Assembly (NCBI RefSeq): GCF_018812025.1
Contig: NC_063052.1
Coordinates: forward strand, 17,505,414-17,569,413
DNA: 64,000 bases
Direction: 5' to 3'
DNA from: Megalobrama amblycephala
Taxonomy: Eukaryota > Chordata > Actinopteri > Cypriniformes > Xenocyprididae
A model generated the notes under the pieces. It was given only the letters and a program-made list of their open reading frames with translations. It ran no database searches and was not told the DNA's origin. Below are positions 37,721 through 48,746 of this stretch, in pieces. A program made the translations under genes and the position numbers. Position 1 is the stretch's first letter. Every line of letters begins with the position of its first letter.

Positions 37721-39046
37721 ATCTTTATATAAATAAACAAATTAAATGTGTCCATATGTGTGCTAGAAAAGGGCTTGTAGCAGCGATCGCCAACAATCTG
37801 CAAAATTTAATTGAATACAAAAAAAAAGTGTGTATGAAACAGCTCTGGTAATAAACTTCAAGCATCCACGCTAAAAACTGTAAGTATAGTGGACCAATGG
37901 ATCAAAAAAAGAAGAAAAAAATAATACTGCACCTTTAAATTTCAATCAGTTTACAATAATTCTAATATCACTGGTGATCATTAAACATCATGAGTAAGAA
38001 ATGTTCATTTCAGTGATGTATCCAATGTGCATACTAAAAATACCTTTCAAAACTCTTCAATTTTTAAGCCAAACATCTTCATGATTCCATCTGAAATAAG
38101 ATGAGACATTGTTTATCATTTTTATTGTTACTGTTGACAGCCAGGTGGAACATCCTTCAACAGACAGAAGGCTTTGCAATCCAATCAAACCTAAACAGCC
38201 CTAGTGCTTCACCAGCAGAGACATTTGCTGTGGAATAATCAGTTCAATTATTAAACTTCATCAGTTACTAAGCAAAATTAAAGCAAAAAAAAAAAAAGGA
38301 TTTTGAGAAATATGTGACTACCAACTGAAAATGAGGTTGCATAAATTAAACACATGAATATGGCAGGAACATACTGAATTCGAAATAGGACATAAAGAAT
38401 GTTGATGATCTGCAGAATGACCGTCAGGACAATTTGTGATTATTTTTCTGCATTTCTATTTCCCATATTATAAGCAACGGTATAAGCTGTATTACATCTT
38501 AACGTACATTTACAGCTTTATGACAAACACTGTTTTGCATAATATCTAAAGTTACAATCAATATTCAAGATTTTACAACATGACTACATCATTCTTAGTA
38601 ACTTGTGTGACAATTCAGACAGCTGTTTTGAATCCATAATTTAAATATGAACATATGCAAGAATCGAAAGAGCCAGTGCTATGTTGTTAGGGAACTAACA
38701 GTATTATAAATATGATATTGGGCACATTATACCAGCTGTTCTCTTTAGAAAACACACTCTCATTCGTTAAAAGGTACTTCAAGTTAAGTCCAACGTCTTT
38801 CAGTAGACTTTGTGTGCTGTGATGTTTTATATCCAGAAACTATGGTCAATTTATGAATTATAATACCGCCACATCTTGTGATAGTTTAGCCTATTACTGT
38901 ACGTGAACAGTGAGTGTAGAGCTTACAGCCTACATTATATTTTAAATATGCTTTCCTTAAAGTGTATTATATTGTTTAATAACGTGAATCTTCATGACAT
39001 TATGGGGAGATAAAGTCACTTCGTGACCTTTCGTAAGTGTATAAAC
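37721..39046 (-). other. Probable fam210a 3' UTR and flank
   Basis: Downstream (minus strand) of the fam210a stop codon; AT-rich and without recognised repeats. A minus-strand AATAAA is present as TTTATT at 38121-38126 and would give a UTR of about 0.9 kb. Its use is unproven. Confidence 0.4.
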
Positions 39047-39313
39047 CTATTCCTTTTTCTTTCGGAAAGACACTTTGTCTTTGGTTTCTTGAAGTTTTTC
39101 AGTGAACTTGTCTTTCGTTTCCTCCATTCTCTCGGAAAAACGATCCTTGGTCTCCTCCATTTTCCCAGAGATCCTCTCTTTGGTCTCCTCCATCTTCTCC
39201 TGGAGGTATTCCTTCACAGGCGGAGGGGTGGACATGTAGCCGTGCTTCCTCAGGTACTTCACGGACAGTGATGTTCCTCCTAGAGTCACCGTGTACCTCG
39301 CAGGTGTGGCGAT
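39047..39313 (-). CDS. fam210a: fam210a terminal coding exon
   Basis: Encodes residues 162-249, from IATPARYTVTLGG to the stop TAG at 39049-39047. Residues 202-245 (39193-39062) are four consecutive 11-residue units of the pattern [ML]-[EQ]-E-T-K-[ED]-[RK], an amphipathic helix. The acceptor CCTGAAG precedes 39313. Confidence 0.95.
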   Translation of the reverse strand: MATPARYTVTLGGTSLSVKYLRKHGYMSTPPPVKEYLQEKMEETKERISGKMEETKDRFSERMEETKDKFTEKLQETKDKVSFRKKKE

Positions 39314-42300
39314 CTTCAGGAAATCAAGAAAATTAAACCAGCGTCACATTAACTTGCACGAAAAGGAACTGAAAAGAAGTTTGTTCATGTAGTGAGTGAC
39401 TCTCACAAAGTTTGAGGTCAATGACATTCTAATTCATTCAATTCAGATGAGCTGCCATGTAGGTGAAATAATTGTGTCTGAAAATACGTCATTCATTTAA
39501 TTTTACGAGATACAAATTCTCCAGGAAAACTGAACCTAAATTGTCTTGATTTTGACTGAATCTCTGTGATATTTATCGGTCTTGAAGTCCTATAGCTGAA
39601 TGGAAAGTTTGAAACAAATTTATTTACAATTAATTTCTTGGTAAATTATATTATTTAAACAATTAATTTATTAAAAAAATAACTTAGCCCACCTTGTACA
39701 TGGCATATGCTGTCAGTGCATAGCCACTCTGAGAGTTCTCCAGGAGTTTCACAACCTTGTCAGGAAACCCAACATACTCAAGAAAGGGCACCAAATTCAC
39801 TCCTCTACAGGAGAAAAAAGAGAGAGAGAGAGAGAGAGAAAAAAAACTTTTTGAATTTGAAGATCAAGGTAAATTATACTTAATTTTTCTTCTGGGAAAT
39901 GCAAGAATCTTCTGTTGCTTCTGTACTAAATCTTCATCCTGTTCAAAAGTTTTCACCCCCCAGCTCTTAATGCATCGTGTTTCCTTCTGGAGCATCAGTG
40001 AATATTTGAACCTTTTTTAATAGTTGTGTTTGAGTCCCTCAGTTGTCAGCAGTGTGAAAAAATGGATCTCAAAATCATTCAGTCACTGCTGGAAAGGGTT
40101 CAAATATGCAAAAGATGCTTAAAAACTGAAAAATCTGCAGGACCTGGAGGAATTTTCTGAAGAACAGAGCTCAGTTTAACTGCTCAGGACAAACAAGAGA
40201 CTCATGAACAACCATCACAAAACAAAAAAACAGTCGTGGATCATCCAGGTAACCACACACAGTATTGAGAATCAATGGTTCACATACTTATGAATGGGGT
40301 TATTTTAATAAATTCAGCTTTTTTTTTTCTTGTCGACTATATATAAAAACATCTTTTATGTAAAATATCTTATTCAGGACAGTACTAAATAAAAAAAATA
40401 ACATGCATTTTGCATGATCTCTCTTATTTTGTTAAAATTATTCACATTTCCACAGATTCTGTATAGTTTTTTCCACAGATATACAGTACAGTCCAAAAGT
40501 TTGGAACCACTAATATTTTTAATGTTTTTAAAAGAAGTTTCATCTGCTCACCAAGGCTACATTTATTTAATTAAAAATACAGTAAAAAACAGTAATATTG
40601 TGAAATATTATTACAATTTAAAATAACTGTTTTCTATTTTATATATTTCACAAAGTAATTTATTCCTGTGATGGCAAAGCTGAATTTTCAGCATCATTAC
40701 TCCAGTCTTCAGTGTCACATGATCCTTCAGAAATCATTCTAATATGCTGATCTGCTGCTCAAGAAACATTTAATGTGTACAATTGTACAAAATATTTGTG
40801 TACAATATTTTTTTTCAGGATTATTTGATGAATAGAAAGTTCAAAAGAACAGTGTTTATCTGAAATCTAATCTTTTGTAACATTATAAATGTCTTTACTG
40901 CCACTTTTGATTGATTTAATCCATCCTTGTTGAATAAAAGTATTCATTTCTTTAATTTATTTTCAAAAAAATAAAAATAAAAATTCTTACTGACCCCAAA
41001 CTTTTGAACGGTAGTGTATAATGCTACAGAAGCTTTGTATTTCAGATAAATGCTGTTCTTTTGAACTTTCTATTCATCAAGGAATCCTGAAAAAAAAAAA
41101 GTACACAACTGTTTTCAACATTGAAAATAATCATAAATGTTTATTGAGCAGCAAATCAGCATATTAGAATGATTTCTGAAGGATCATAACGATGGAGTAA
41201 CGATGCTGAAAATTCAGCTTTGCATCACAGGAATAAATTACTTTGTCACATATATTTAAATAGAAAACAGTTATTTTAAATTGTAATAATATTTCACAAT
41301 ATGACTGTTTTTACTGTATTTTTAATTAAATAAATGTAGCATTGGTGAGCAGACGAAACTTCTTTTAAAAACATTAAAAATCTTAGTGGTTCCAAACTTT
41401 TGGACTGTACTGTATATATATTTTTACATTTTCTTAAAAGGATTCACCCTAAAATGTATATTATATTTATGTTACTCACTCACAACAGATGATGGACCCC
41501 AATGACTTTCATAGTATGGAAAAAAATAACATCGACTGTTTGGTTACCATGTTCTTTGAAATATCTTCTTTGTGTTCAGCAGAAGAAAGAAATTCATTCA
41601 GGTTTGGAACAACTTGAGGGTGAGTAAATTATGACAGAATTTTCATTTTTGGGTGAACTATCCCTTTAATTAAAAACTTAAAACACTTAACATAAGAATC
41701 AAATGTCTAAGCAGCTAAAACATGTAATTGTGAAGATTGGTGGGGAACATATGACAAGGCAAACAGATAACTCAGAGCTTCCTGAAGAGTGAGGTCATGG
41801 TGAATGAAATAGCCCATATTCAAGCATCCATTACCACCTCCCACATTTCTGAAATGTCTAGACAGTGGTGACCCACATTCAGCCAGATGTATTGCAGAGT
41901 AAACATTCCATTGTGCCATTTACCTCAATCCAGCACGCACCATACAGATAGAATGACCAAGCAAAAAGAAAATTACCTATCTATCTAACCCCACAGACAC
42001 CTGGTTAACAGTTTACTGCCTGAGAACAGACTTTTACAATGTATGACAAATTCTGACAGACATTCCTTATTTATCAGGTTGTTTAGTCAGAACTTAAAAG
42101 CTTTATGTTGTGCTTCTTGTAGGATATTAGTCGTATTTCTTTTATATTTCTTTGGCTTTAATAAATATGATCAACAACACACTGATATATTAGGCAGGCC
42201 GTTATTAAAGGATTAGTTCACTTTAAAATGAAAATTACCCCAAGCTTTACTCACCCTAAAGCCATCCTAGGTTTATGACTTTCTTCTTTCTGATGGACAG

Positions 42301-45300
42301 AATCGGAGTTATATTAAAGGGTTATTCACCCAAAAATGAAATTTCTGTCATTAAGTACTCACCCTCATGTCATCCCAAACCCATAAGACCTTTGTTTGTC
42401 TTTAGAACACAAATTAAGATATTTTTGAAGAAATCCACAACGTAGGCAGCAACGTCATTGCACATTTTAAGGTCTAGAAAGACATCGATAAAATAGTGTA
42501 AAATAATCTGATACCCTCGGATTTCATCAAAAATATCTTAATTTGTGTTCCGAAGACAAACAAAGGTCTTACGGGTGTGGAACAACATGAGGGTGAGTAC
42601 TTTATGACAGAAATTTTATTTTTGGGTGAACCAACCCTTTAATAAATATCCAAGCTTTATAATAGCAATGAATGGGACCAATGAGTATGAAGCTGAATAA
42701 AGTGCATCCATCCATCATAAACATACTTCACACAGCTCCAGGGGGTTAAAAGGGGACTCAGTGATATTTAAAATCCACTGTTTGGAAGTTAGTCGGGCTG
42801 AGTCCAACAACAAACATCTAACCAATCAGCATCAGCGGGCGTATGATGGTCGAGGAGTGAGAACGAGCAAGAGGGAGATTTGAAAATAAGAAGAAAACTG
42901 CAGAACGAGAAATGGGACACAATACAAAACAGCTCAAAAGAATATCACGGGAACGAAGGTTTATGCCTGGGCAAGTGCTTTAGGACCCGGTTATATTAGA
43001 AAAGCTTTCCAGCACTGGAGAGAGCTAAGAGGGATGGCCTGAAAACTGCTTTGATCCCGCTTATCATGTGAGTAAAACGGTTTTTCTGGAGCTGCTGTGC
43101 TGTTGGCGACTACGAACACTTTGTATGTTTATTTTTTGTGCTTCCTTGTCGTTCGTTCATCAACTGCGCTTTATTTTTCGTGAAACATTTTGTTGCATGT
43201 CAGCTTTGATAAACAGACATCCACTCACATTGTGTGTGTAACAGCGGCCAGATAGTGAGAGTTCTGCAGTTAAACCACTACACACTGACGACAGCTAGAG
43301 AATGAGGTGTTTAGCGTCATTGGTAGTGCATTCGCCTCGCATGCCAGCAGCGATCAGGCAGTGGTTCGAGTCTGACTCGGAGCAAGGTGGTTAGAATTGG
43401 AGTGTGAGTTTTGGAGGTGATGCGATGAAGAGAGGGGTGGGTTTGTTTGGGTTGATTTAAAGGTGCCCTAGAACGTCTTTTTAAAAGATGTAATATAAGT
43501 CTAAGGTGTCCCCTGAATGTGTCTGTGAAGTTTCAGCTCAAAATACCCCATAGATTTTTTTTTATTCATTTTTTTAACTGCCTATTTTGGGGCATCATTA
43601 ACTATGCACCGATATATAGGTTGCGGCCCCTTTAATTCTCGTGCTCCCCCGCCCCCGGAGCTCGCGCTTGCCTTGAACAGCATAAACAGTTCACACAGCT
43701 AACATAACCCTCAAAATGGATCTTTACAAAGTGTTCGTCATGCAGCATGTCTAATCGCGTAAGTATTGTATTTATTTGGATGTTTACATTTGATTCTGAA
43801 TGAGTTTGATAGTGCTCTGTGGCTAAAGCTAACATTACACACTGTTGGAGAGATTTATAAAGAATGAAGTTGTGTTTATGAATTATACAGACTGCAAGTG
43901 TTTAAAAATGAAAATAGCGAAGACTCTCTTGTCTCCGTGAATACAGTAAGAAACGATGGTAACTTTAACCACATTTAACAGTACATTAGCAACATGCTAA
44001 TGAAACATTTAGAAAGACAGTTTACAAATATCACTAAAAATATCATGTTATCATGGATCATGTCAGTTATTATCGCTCCATCTGCCATTTTTCGCTATTG
44101 TTCTTGCTTGCTTACCTACTCTGATGATTCTGCTGTGCACATCCAGACGTTCTGCCCTTGTCTAATGGCTTGAACATGAGCTGGCATTTGCAAATATTGG
44201 GGGCGTACATATTAATGATCCCGACTGTTACGTAACAGTCGGTGTTATGTTGAGATTGGCCTGTTCTTCGGAGGTCTTTTAAACAAATGAGATTAATATA
44301 AGAAGGAGGAAACAATGGAGTTTGAAACTCAGTGTATGTCTTTTCCATGTACTGAACTCTTGTTATTCAACTATGCCAAGGTAAATTCAATATTTAATTC
44401 TAGGGCACCTTTAAAATATCAACAACATCCAACAGTGTAATTCAAATACCACTTACTGCATCTTTAATAAAGGCCTTCTAAAGCGAAGCGATGCATTTGT
44501 GTAAGAAAAATATCCATATTTAAAACGTTATAAAGTAAGTTGAATACGGAAGGCGTAGATCTTTCTTGAGCTTCATACTCATTGGTCCTGTTCCCTGCCA
44601 TTATAAAGCTTGGATGCATCAGAATATTTATTAATGTAACTCAGATTGTGTTCATCAGAAAGAAGAAAGTCATATATACCTAGGATGGTTTGAGAGTGAA
44701 TAAAGCTTGGGGTAATTTTCATTTTAAAGTGAACTAATCCTTTAATATGCTGCCATTTTTAAAATAATATTTATCTATAAATATTGTATACATATTTCAT
44801 CATATCACATTCATCACATACTAAAAATTTAATTTTATTATACTTTTTTATTAACATTATTTTTTTATTAAAATGTTATACATTTAAAATAGTTGGTCAT
44901 CAGCGGTCACTGGCCATACTCTCTACAAATTTAGGTTTGCACGATTTATCAAAATAAAAGCGAAATCACAAAATGCCTTAGTGTGATTCTCAAATCATGA
45001 AGGCCATTATTTAAATAAATATATGTGTTGCGTAATTCATAGTGAAGAGCAGCACTGTGTTCATTTACACGTGAACAGCTCATGATCCAGTGTTTTCAGC
45101 GTCTCAGAGCAGCTCAGTTCTCAGTAAATGTTGCCTCACAAGACTTTTAACATTTACGTACGCAACATGTGCCAACCATCTTCCCATACTTAAAATGAGA
45201 AGTGCTTATCAAAAAAAGAGAAGCATTAGGCTCCCTTCGGTTTCAAAATAAAAGTTTGATGTTTTAACATTTGAAAATGAGAACAGACAGACATAAATAT

Positions 45301-45956
45301 TAGTATTCTAATTTTACAGTTGTAATTTAAAATAAAATTATTATATATATTATCATATATATTTATTATTTTGTTTTATTTAGGTGTTTTTCCTATTTTT
45401 ATTTGGTAATTTTTATAATAGTTATTTCAATAATTATATAATAATTATCATCATTATAATAGCTTTTATTATAATAATTATTATTACAATAGTTAGTGGT
45501 CTTTGACTAACAGGTTATTATTGTGTAGTAACTCTGATACTCCATCTTAGCCTCTGACCTAAATTTACATAACTGTAATACTTACTTCATTGCAGCATAG
45601 TAAAATGTACCGAACCACACTGTAGACGTCAACAGGTGCACAGGGATCATGACTTTGCCATACTGCTTAAAGGTTTTCTTGAATCTCTGAATGAGGCCGA
45701 TGGATTTATCCTGCAGAGGGTCTGGGTCATCCTGCCCTGGAGCTGAGTTTACCAGATGATCTCTGCTGGTGTCCTTCTGAGAGGCCGGAGAGCAGAGCGC
45801 ACTGGAGCTGCTGAGCCATCGTGGGCTGGAGCTCAGCTGTTTCCAGCACCGCCGGGTCGGGGGATCCAGTCTCTGTGCGGTCCGGCTACAGGACGGAGGA
45901 CCAATCTGCAGCAGGGCAGCAGGCCTGAAGACTCTAGCACACACAAACCGCTGCAT
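39047..45956 (-). CDS. fam210a: fam210a: mitochondrial DUF1279 membrane protein (3 coding exons)
   Basis: Minus-strand join 45956-45586, 39804-39693 and 39313-39047: 750 bases, 249 residues plus stop, with agreeing splice phases. The N-terminus is Arg-rich and lacks acidic residues for about 30 positions, as in a mitochondrial presequence. It is followed by a Ser-rich linker, DPLQDKS and the DUF1279 core: IQRFKKTFKQYGKVMIPVHL with a membrane segment to about residue 121, then GVNLVPFLE and SGYALTAYAMYK. The C-terminus has TPPPVKEYLQ and an 11-residue coiled-coil repeat. FAM210A is an inner-membrane protein implicated in mitochondrial translation and in muscle and bone homeostasis. The start MQRFVCARV aligns with the family start. 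An in-frame ATG 87 bases upstream is excluded because a good acceptor at 45985-45986 lies between the two. The protein is slightly shorter than the mammalian form (about 270 residues, from memory). Confidence 0.94.
39693..39804 (-). CDS. fam210a: fam210a coding exon 2
   Basis: 112 bases encoding GVNLVPFLEYVGFPDKVVKL and onward to AYAMYK. The minus-strand acceptor is TCTCCTGTAG and the donor GTGGGC. The polypyrimidine tract upstream of the acceptor is part of a (CT)n microsatellite (about 39819-39839 on the plus strand). Confidence 0.93.
39819..39839. repeat. (AG)n microsatellite forming an intronic polypyrimidine tract
   Basis: About ten AG units on the plus strand read as CT on the coding strand, ending about 13 bases before the fam210a exon 2 acceptor region. 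Confidence 0.9.
40482..41414. mobile_element. Two family E copies in inverted orientation (long palindrome)
   Basis: The left copy, 40482-41019, runs from TACAGTCCAAAAGTTTGGAA to CCCCAAACTTTTGAACGGTA. A second copy follows in reverse from about 41030 to 41414, ending TTCCAAACTTTTGGACTGTA. The outer ~450 bp of each side are near-perfect inverted repeats. It lies in fam210a intron 1. Confidence 0.82.
41438..41665. mobile_element. Family D-like short element (228 bp)
   Basis: Flanked by TTAA at 41434-41437 and 41666-41669. The right end reads GACAGAATTTTCATTTTTGG, then GTGAACTATCCCT. The left end is a degraded version (AAGGATTCACCCTAAAATG). The internal sequence differs from other D copies. Confidence 0.7.
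42318..42638 (+). mobile_element. Family D element inside F (321 bp)
   Basis: Complete: the left end is AGGGTTATTCACCCAAAAAT, the right end TTTTTGGGTGAACCAACCCT, with TTAA at 42314-42317 and 42639-42642. The halves fold back on one another (ACACAAATTAAGATATTTTT against AAAAATATCTTAATTTGTGT). Confidence 0.88.
43312..43375 (+). repeat. tRNA-like (pol III promoter-like) module
   Basis: TAGCGTCATTGGTAGTGCA resembles a tRNA A box/D-arm, and GGTTCGAGTCT at 43363-43373 a B box. Spacing is tRNA-like, but the intervening arms do not form a convincing anticodon stem and the acceptor stem is not evident. It is best read as a tRNA-derived SINE fragment or tRNA pseudogene. Confidence 0.4.
43461..44410 (-). 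mobile_element. TTAA-flanked element, family B, copy 2 (reverse)
   Basis: The ends AGGTGCCCTAGAA and TTCTAGGGCACCT are flanked by TTAA at 43457-43460 and 44411-44414. It is inserted in element F in the orientation opposite to copies 1 and 3. The leader-like module with the GTAAGCAAGCAAG donor is conserved on the minus strand near 44104-44117. Confidence 0.88.
44746..45540. other. AT-rich remainder of fam210a intron 1
   Basis: Very AT-rich, with ATTAT runs at 45330-45490. No exon or recognisable element. Confidence 0.5.
45586..45956 (-). CDS. fam210a: fam210a coding exon 1
   Basis: Encodes residues 1-123 plus two bases of codon 124. The donor on the minus strand is AA|GTAAGT (45585 downward). 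A likely acceptor, TTTTTATGCTGACAG, precedes 45984, giving 28 nt of leader in this exon. Confidence 0.92.
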
Positions 45957-46116
45957 CGCAAAACAAGCTTCTTCTCCCAAGGGTCTGTCAGCATAAAAAC
46001 AAGCAGACAGTCTGACAGGGGCCTGACTGTGGGCGCAAGACAATGGCTTAATACATCTCAGAAAAATGCAAAGTAAAGAACTCTAGACTGATAAAACATA
46101 TTCATAAAGGATCTCC

Positions 46117-46418
46117 TATCCACCTTATTTTTCAGGTAAGAGCTAGTGGGGACATTTGTAATTTTAATGTGTCTGGCTTTCGGTGTCATTCGCCTCCATA
46201 TTTATTTTTAGCTGTACAGCTTGTTATACTGCTTGATATTGCAAACTGGCATTTCTTACCATATTTTTTTTAATGTATTGTCTTAATTATAAAAAAAACG
46301 CTGGTTTGTAGCACAAACAGTTTACTGCATTTTGAAATTCTTCTTGTTATTTCCCTATAGCAGCTAATAAAGTTTCACAGAAAACACCTTACTTCTGAGT
46401 TGAAAAATAAGGTGGATA
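46117..46418. mobile_element. Inverted-repeat MITE (~302 bp) in fam210a 5' intron
   Basis: The ends TATCCACCTTATTTTTCAG and TGAAAAATAAGGTGGATA are inverted repeats. The interior is non-coding. The possible target is TA or a short AT-rich site. Confidence 0.72.
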
Positions 46419-46699
46419 ATATAAATAAATGGTCAGTAGTACTAAAGATGCACAATATACAGTGGGGAGCAAAAGTCTGAGACCACATTGACACTATTTG
46501 ATTTTATAATTATTTTATTTAAACCCAGAAATGTGTTTTAAGGATTTAAAAAAAACAACAAAAAAACAAGAAAATTATAAATTTTTAATTCAATTATTTA
46601 AAATAAATAAATAAATAAATAAATTAAATTAATTAAAGATTCTGTACTCTTTCTGGGACTCGTATGAGCAAATCTGAGACAGTCCATTAAAGCTTAAGC

Positions 46700-46829
46700 T
46701 AGGGCTGCACAATTATTAATCGCGATTAATCGTGTGCAAAATAAAAGTCTGTGTTTACGTAATATATGTAAAATAATTATGTATATATAAATACACACAC
46801 ATACATGTAAATATTTAAGAAAAATTTTA

Positions 46830-46873
<44 letters not shown>

Positions 46874-47018
46874 TTATTTATACATGCATATATTTCTTAA
46901 AGATATACATGTATGTGTGTGTATTTATATATAAAAAAATATTATACACATAACACACACATATATTACGTAAACACAGACTTTTATTTTGCACACGATT
47001 AATAATTGTGCAGCCCTA
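46700..47018. mobile_element. hAT-like palindromic MITE, copy K3
   Basis: The ends TAGGGCTGCACAATTATTAA and TTAATAATTGTGCAGCCCTA are inverted repeats, and the arms (TAAAAGTCTGTGTTTACGTA) pair for over 100 bp. An (AT)n tract (46837-46869) fills the loop. The flanks GCTTAAGC and TCTTAAGA share six of eight bases, consistent with an old 8-bp duplication. Confidence 0.82.
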
Positions 47019-47888
47019 TCTTAAGAGGCTCTTTGAACAATTTTAAATCATTCTGGATCACATGATCATCATAAGGTTTTGTTTTTATAAGCTTGAGTGC
47101 TGCTGTCATTAAAAAACAAAGACATTCTAAAACTTATATTATTTTTTTAATTCAGCTTTCACACAAACTGTAATTTAAAAATGTTTATAGCCTACATTTT
47201 TTTATTACAAAATTTAAAATAGAGGCGTTTGAACTAGTTGTCACATTTTAGACCCCACTGCATCTGTGACCTCGGCATCTGCCATAATTTACTTTTATTA
47301 ATTTTTTGGTATTACACTGTTATTGAAAGCACATATATTTACTTGCATAATGTGTATTAATAGATTACTAAATATGTGTCCATAATTTGTACTACATATT
47401 ACAATGTGTTGACGCCAGACTTCATTTGAAGCATGCTATTTCACTTATTCCTTTTTTGAAAACAGACATATCCTGTAGAATAATAATTATCATAGGGTAT
47501 CATATCAATTTGACGTGGATTAATTTTTAATTTATTGAAGAAACACAATCCATACAGTTAGGCTACAATAACAATACAGAAATTTGAAATGCTAGGGGGG
47601 ATATAAATAAAATTATAAGAATACGTTAAAAAGTGTACATACTTGCAAAGTTCGAATAGCTTTTTGTTTCTTCGAGGGTAACATAGAGTCAATATAATAT
47701 TTCACTTCAATTTTAAATGCTATAAAACATGTTTTTTACCTGAAAATGTACATTTATGGATATGAAATTTGGCCATTAAAATAAATTAAAAAAAATAAGT
47801 GCAAGTCTGTTTATCTTTGGAGTTTACAATAATGCCTAAAAGAACATCTTTCCACTGTAAAATAAAATTATGAATTACTTTCTTTACC
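47019..47888. other. Rest of fam210a 5' intron
   Basis: AT-rich sequence with no recognised exon or repeat. Confidence 0.4.
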
Positions 47889-48470
47889 TTCAATATCCCA
47901 TCGATAATGACGTCACTGGTGCTGGAACAGCTGAAAACATTAAGGAAAACTTAAGCTGCTGCACGTGCTCAATCACATTCAGAAAGAAACTCTCTGGAAA
48001 TAATCACAGACTAACCTCCTAAAAAATCGTATTTAAAACTCAGATCTTTTGGTATAACTTCACATGTGTGAAGTATACTACGATAGTCACCAAACGTGAG
48101 TCAGCTAGCTTTGCTAAGGGATGTCTACTGTCTGATCTGCTAAACTAATTAAAGTTTCACTCGTCCTTCTGTCTAAACATACAGAAACGATCATCGGAAA
48201 TATGTACAGCTACATACATAAGTGACTAAACCCGGCATGATGTGATTTCGCCACCACAGACACATGTTATTCATGTCCCTTCTGTCATTCACAGTACCCC
48301 TCAGAAGACGCAGCAACATTACACATGGTGACTGCGCTCGCACTGTGTTGTAGGAAATGTAGTACAGTCGTACTGTGGAGCCATTTTCAATGGAACAATG
48401 ACTCTCTCTTGAACTACATTTCCCAGAATGCACGACAACGTCGCGAATGATTGGTGGACACGAAATGCCA
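47889..48470. promoter_or_regulatory. Divergent fam210a/rnmt promoter region
   Basis: A minus-strand donor-like GAAG|GTAAAG at 47889 suggests a non-coding fam210a first exon just upstream (minus sense). A full CRE, TGACGTCA, lies at 47908-47915. ACTACATTTCCCAGAATGC at 48413-48431 matches the ZNF143/Staf-type promoter motif, and a reversed CCAAT box (ATTGG) follows at about 48450. CpGs are locally enriched (GACAACGTCGCG). The combination is typical of TATA-less bidirectional housekeeping promoters, fitting a mitochondrial-protein gene and a capping-enzyme gene in divergent orientation. Start sites are not placed. Confidence 0.55.
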
Positions 48471-48746
48471 ATCTCCGACTAAACGGTTTTCATACAAAAT
48501 TATTGAAAATACGTTAAAAATGCGGTGATATGTGTATGTGGGGAACAAGTATTTATTCAAAATTTTGTACTTTAGTTAAAGAGAAAAAAAACTCTTTTCT
48601 CCTGCTATAAATTTAGTCCATTTATTTATATCTATATATGTATAAAATGCTGTTACATTTGGTTTATGTTTACAATAACATACTTCCATAAACTAGTCCT
48701 AAAAAAGTATTCCAAGTTGGAGATCCAACTGGAGGCGCTGAATTAA

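Larger units (their letters stand above)
42209..44741. mobile_element. Foldback TTAA element F, expanded by two insertions
   Basis: The left end AGGATTAGTTCACTTTAAAA and right end TTTTAAAGTGAACTAATCCT are reverse complements, flanked by TTAA (42205-42208 and 44742-44745). Inner arms also pair: CCAAGCTTTATAATAG and GGGACCAATGAGTATGAAGC near 42650-42694 pair with GCTTCATACTCATTGGTCC and TATAAAGCTTGG near 44571-44613. A family D copy (42318-42638) and a family B copy (43461-44410) interrupt it. Confidence 0.85.

Noticed and set aside
45957..46043. Upstream in-frame ATG extending fam210a by 29 residues
   Set aside because: A good acceptor (TGCTGACAG) falls between it and the family start MQRFV, and the extension does not resemble the family.
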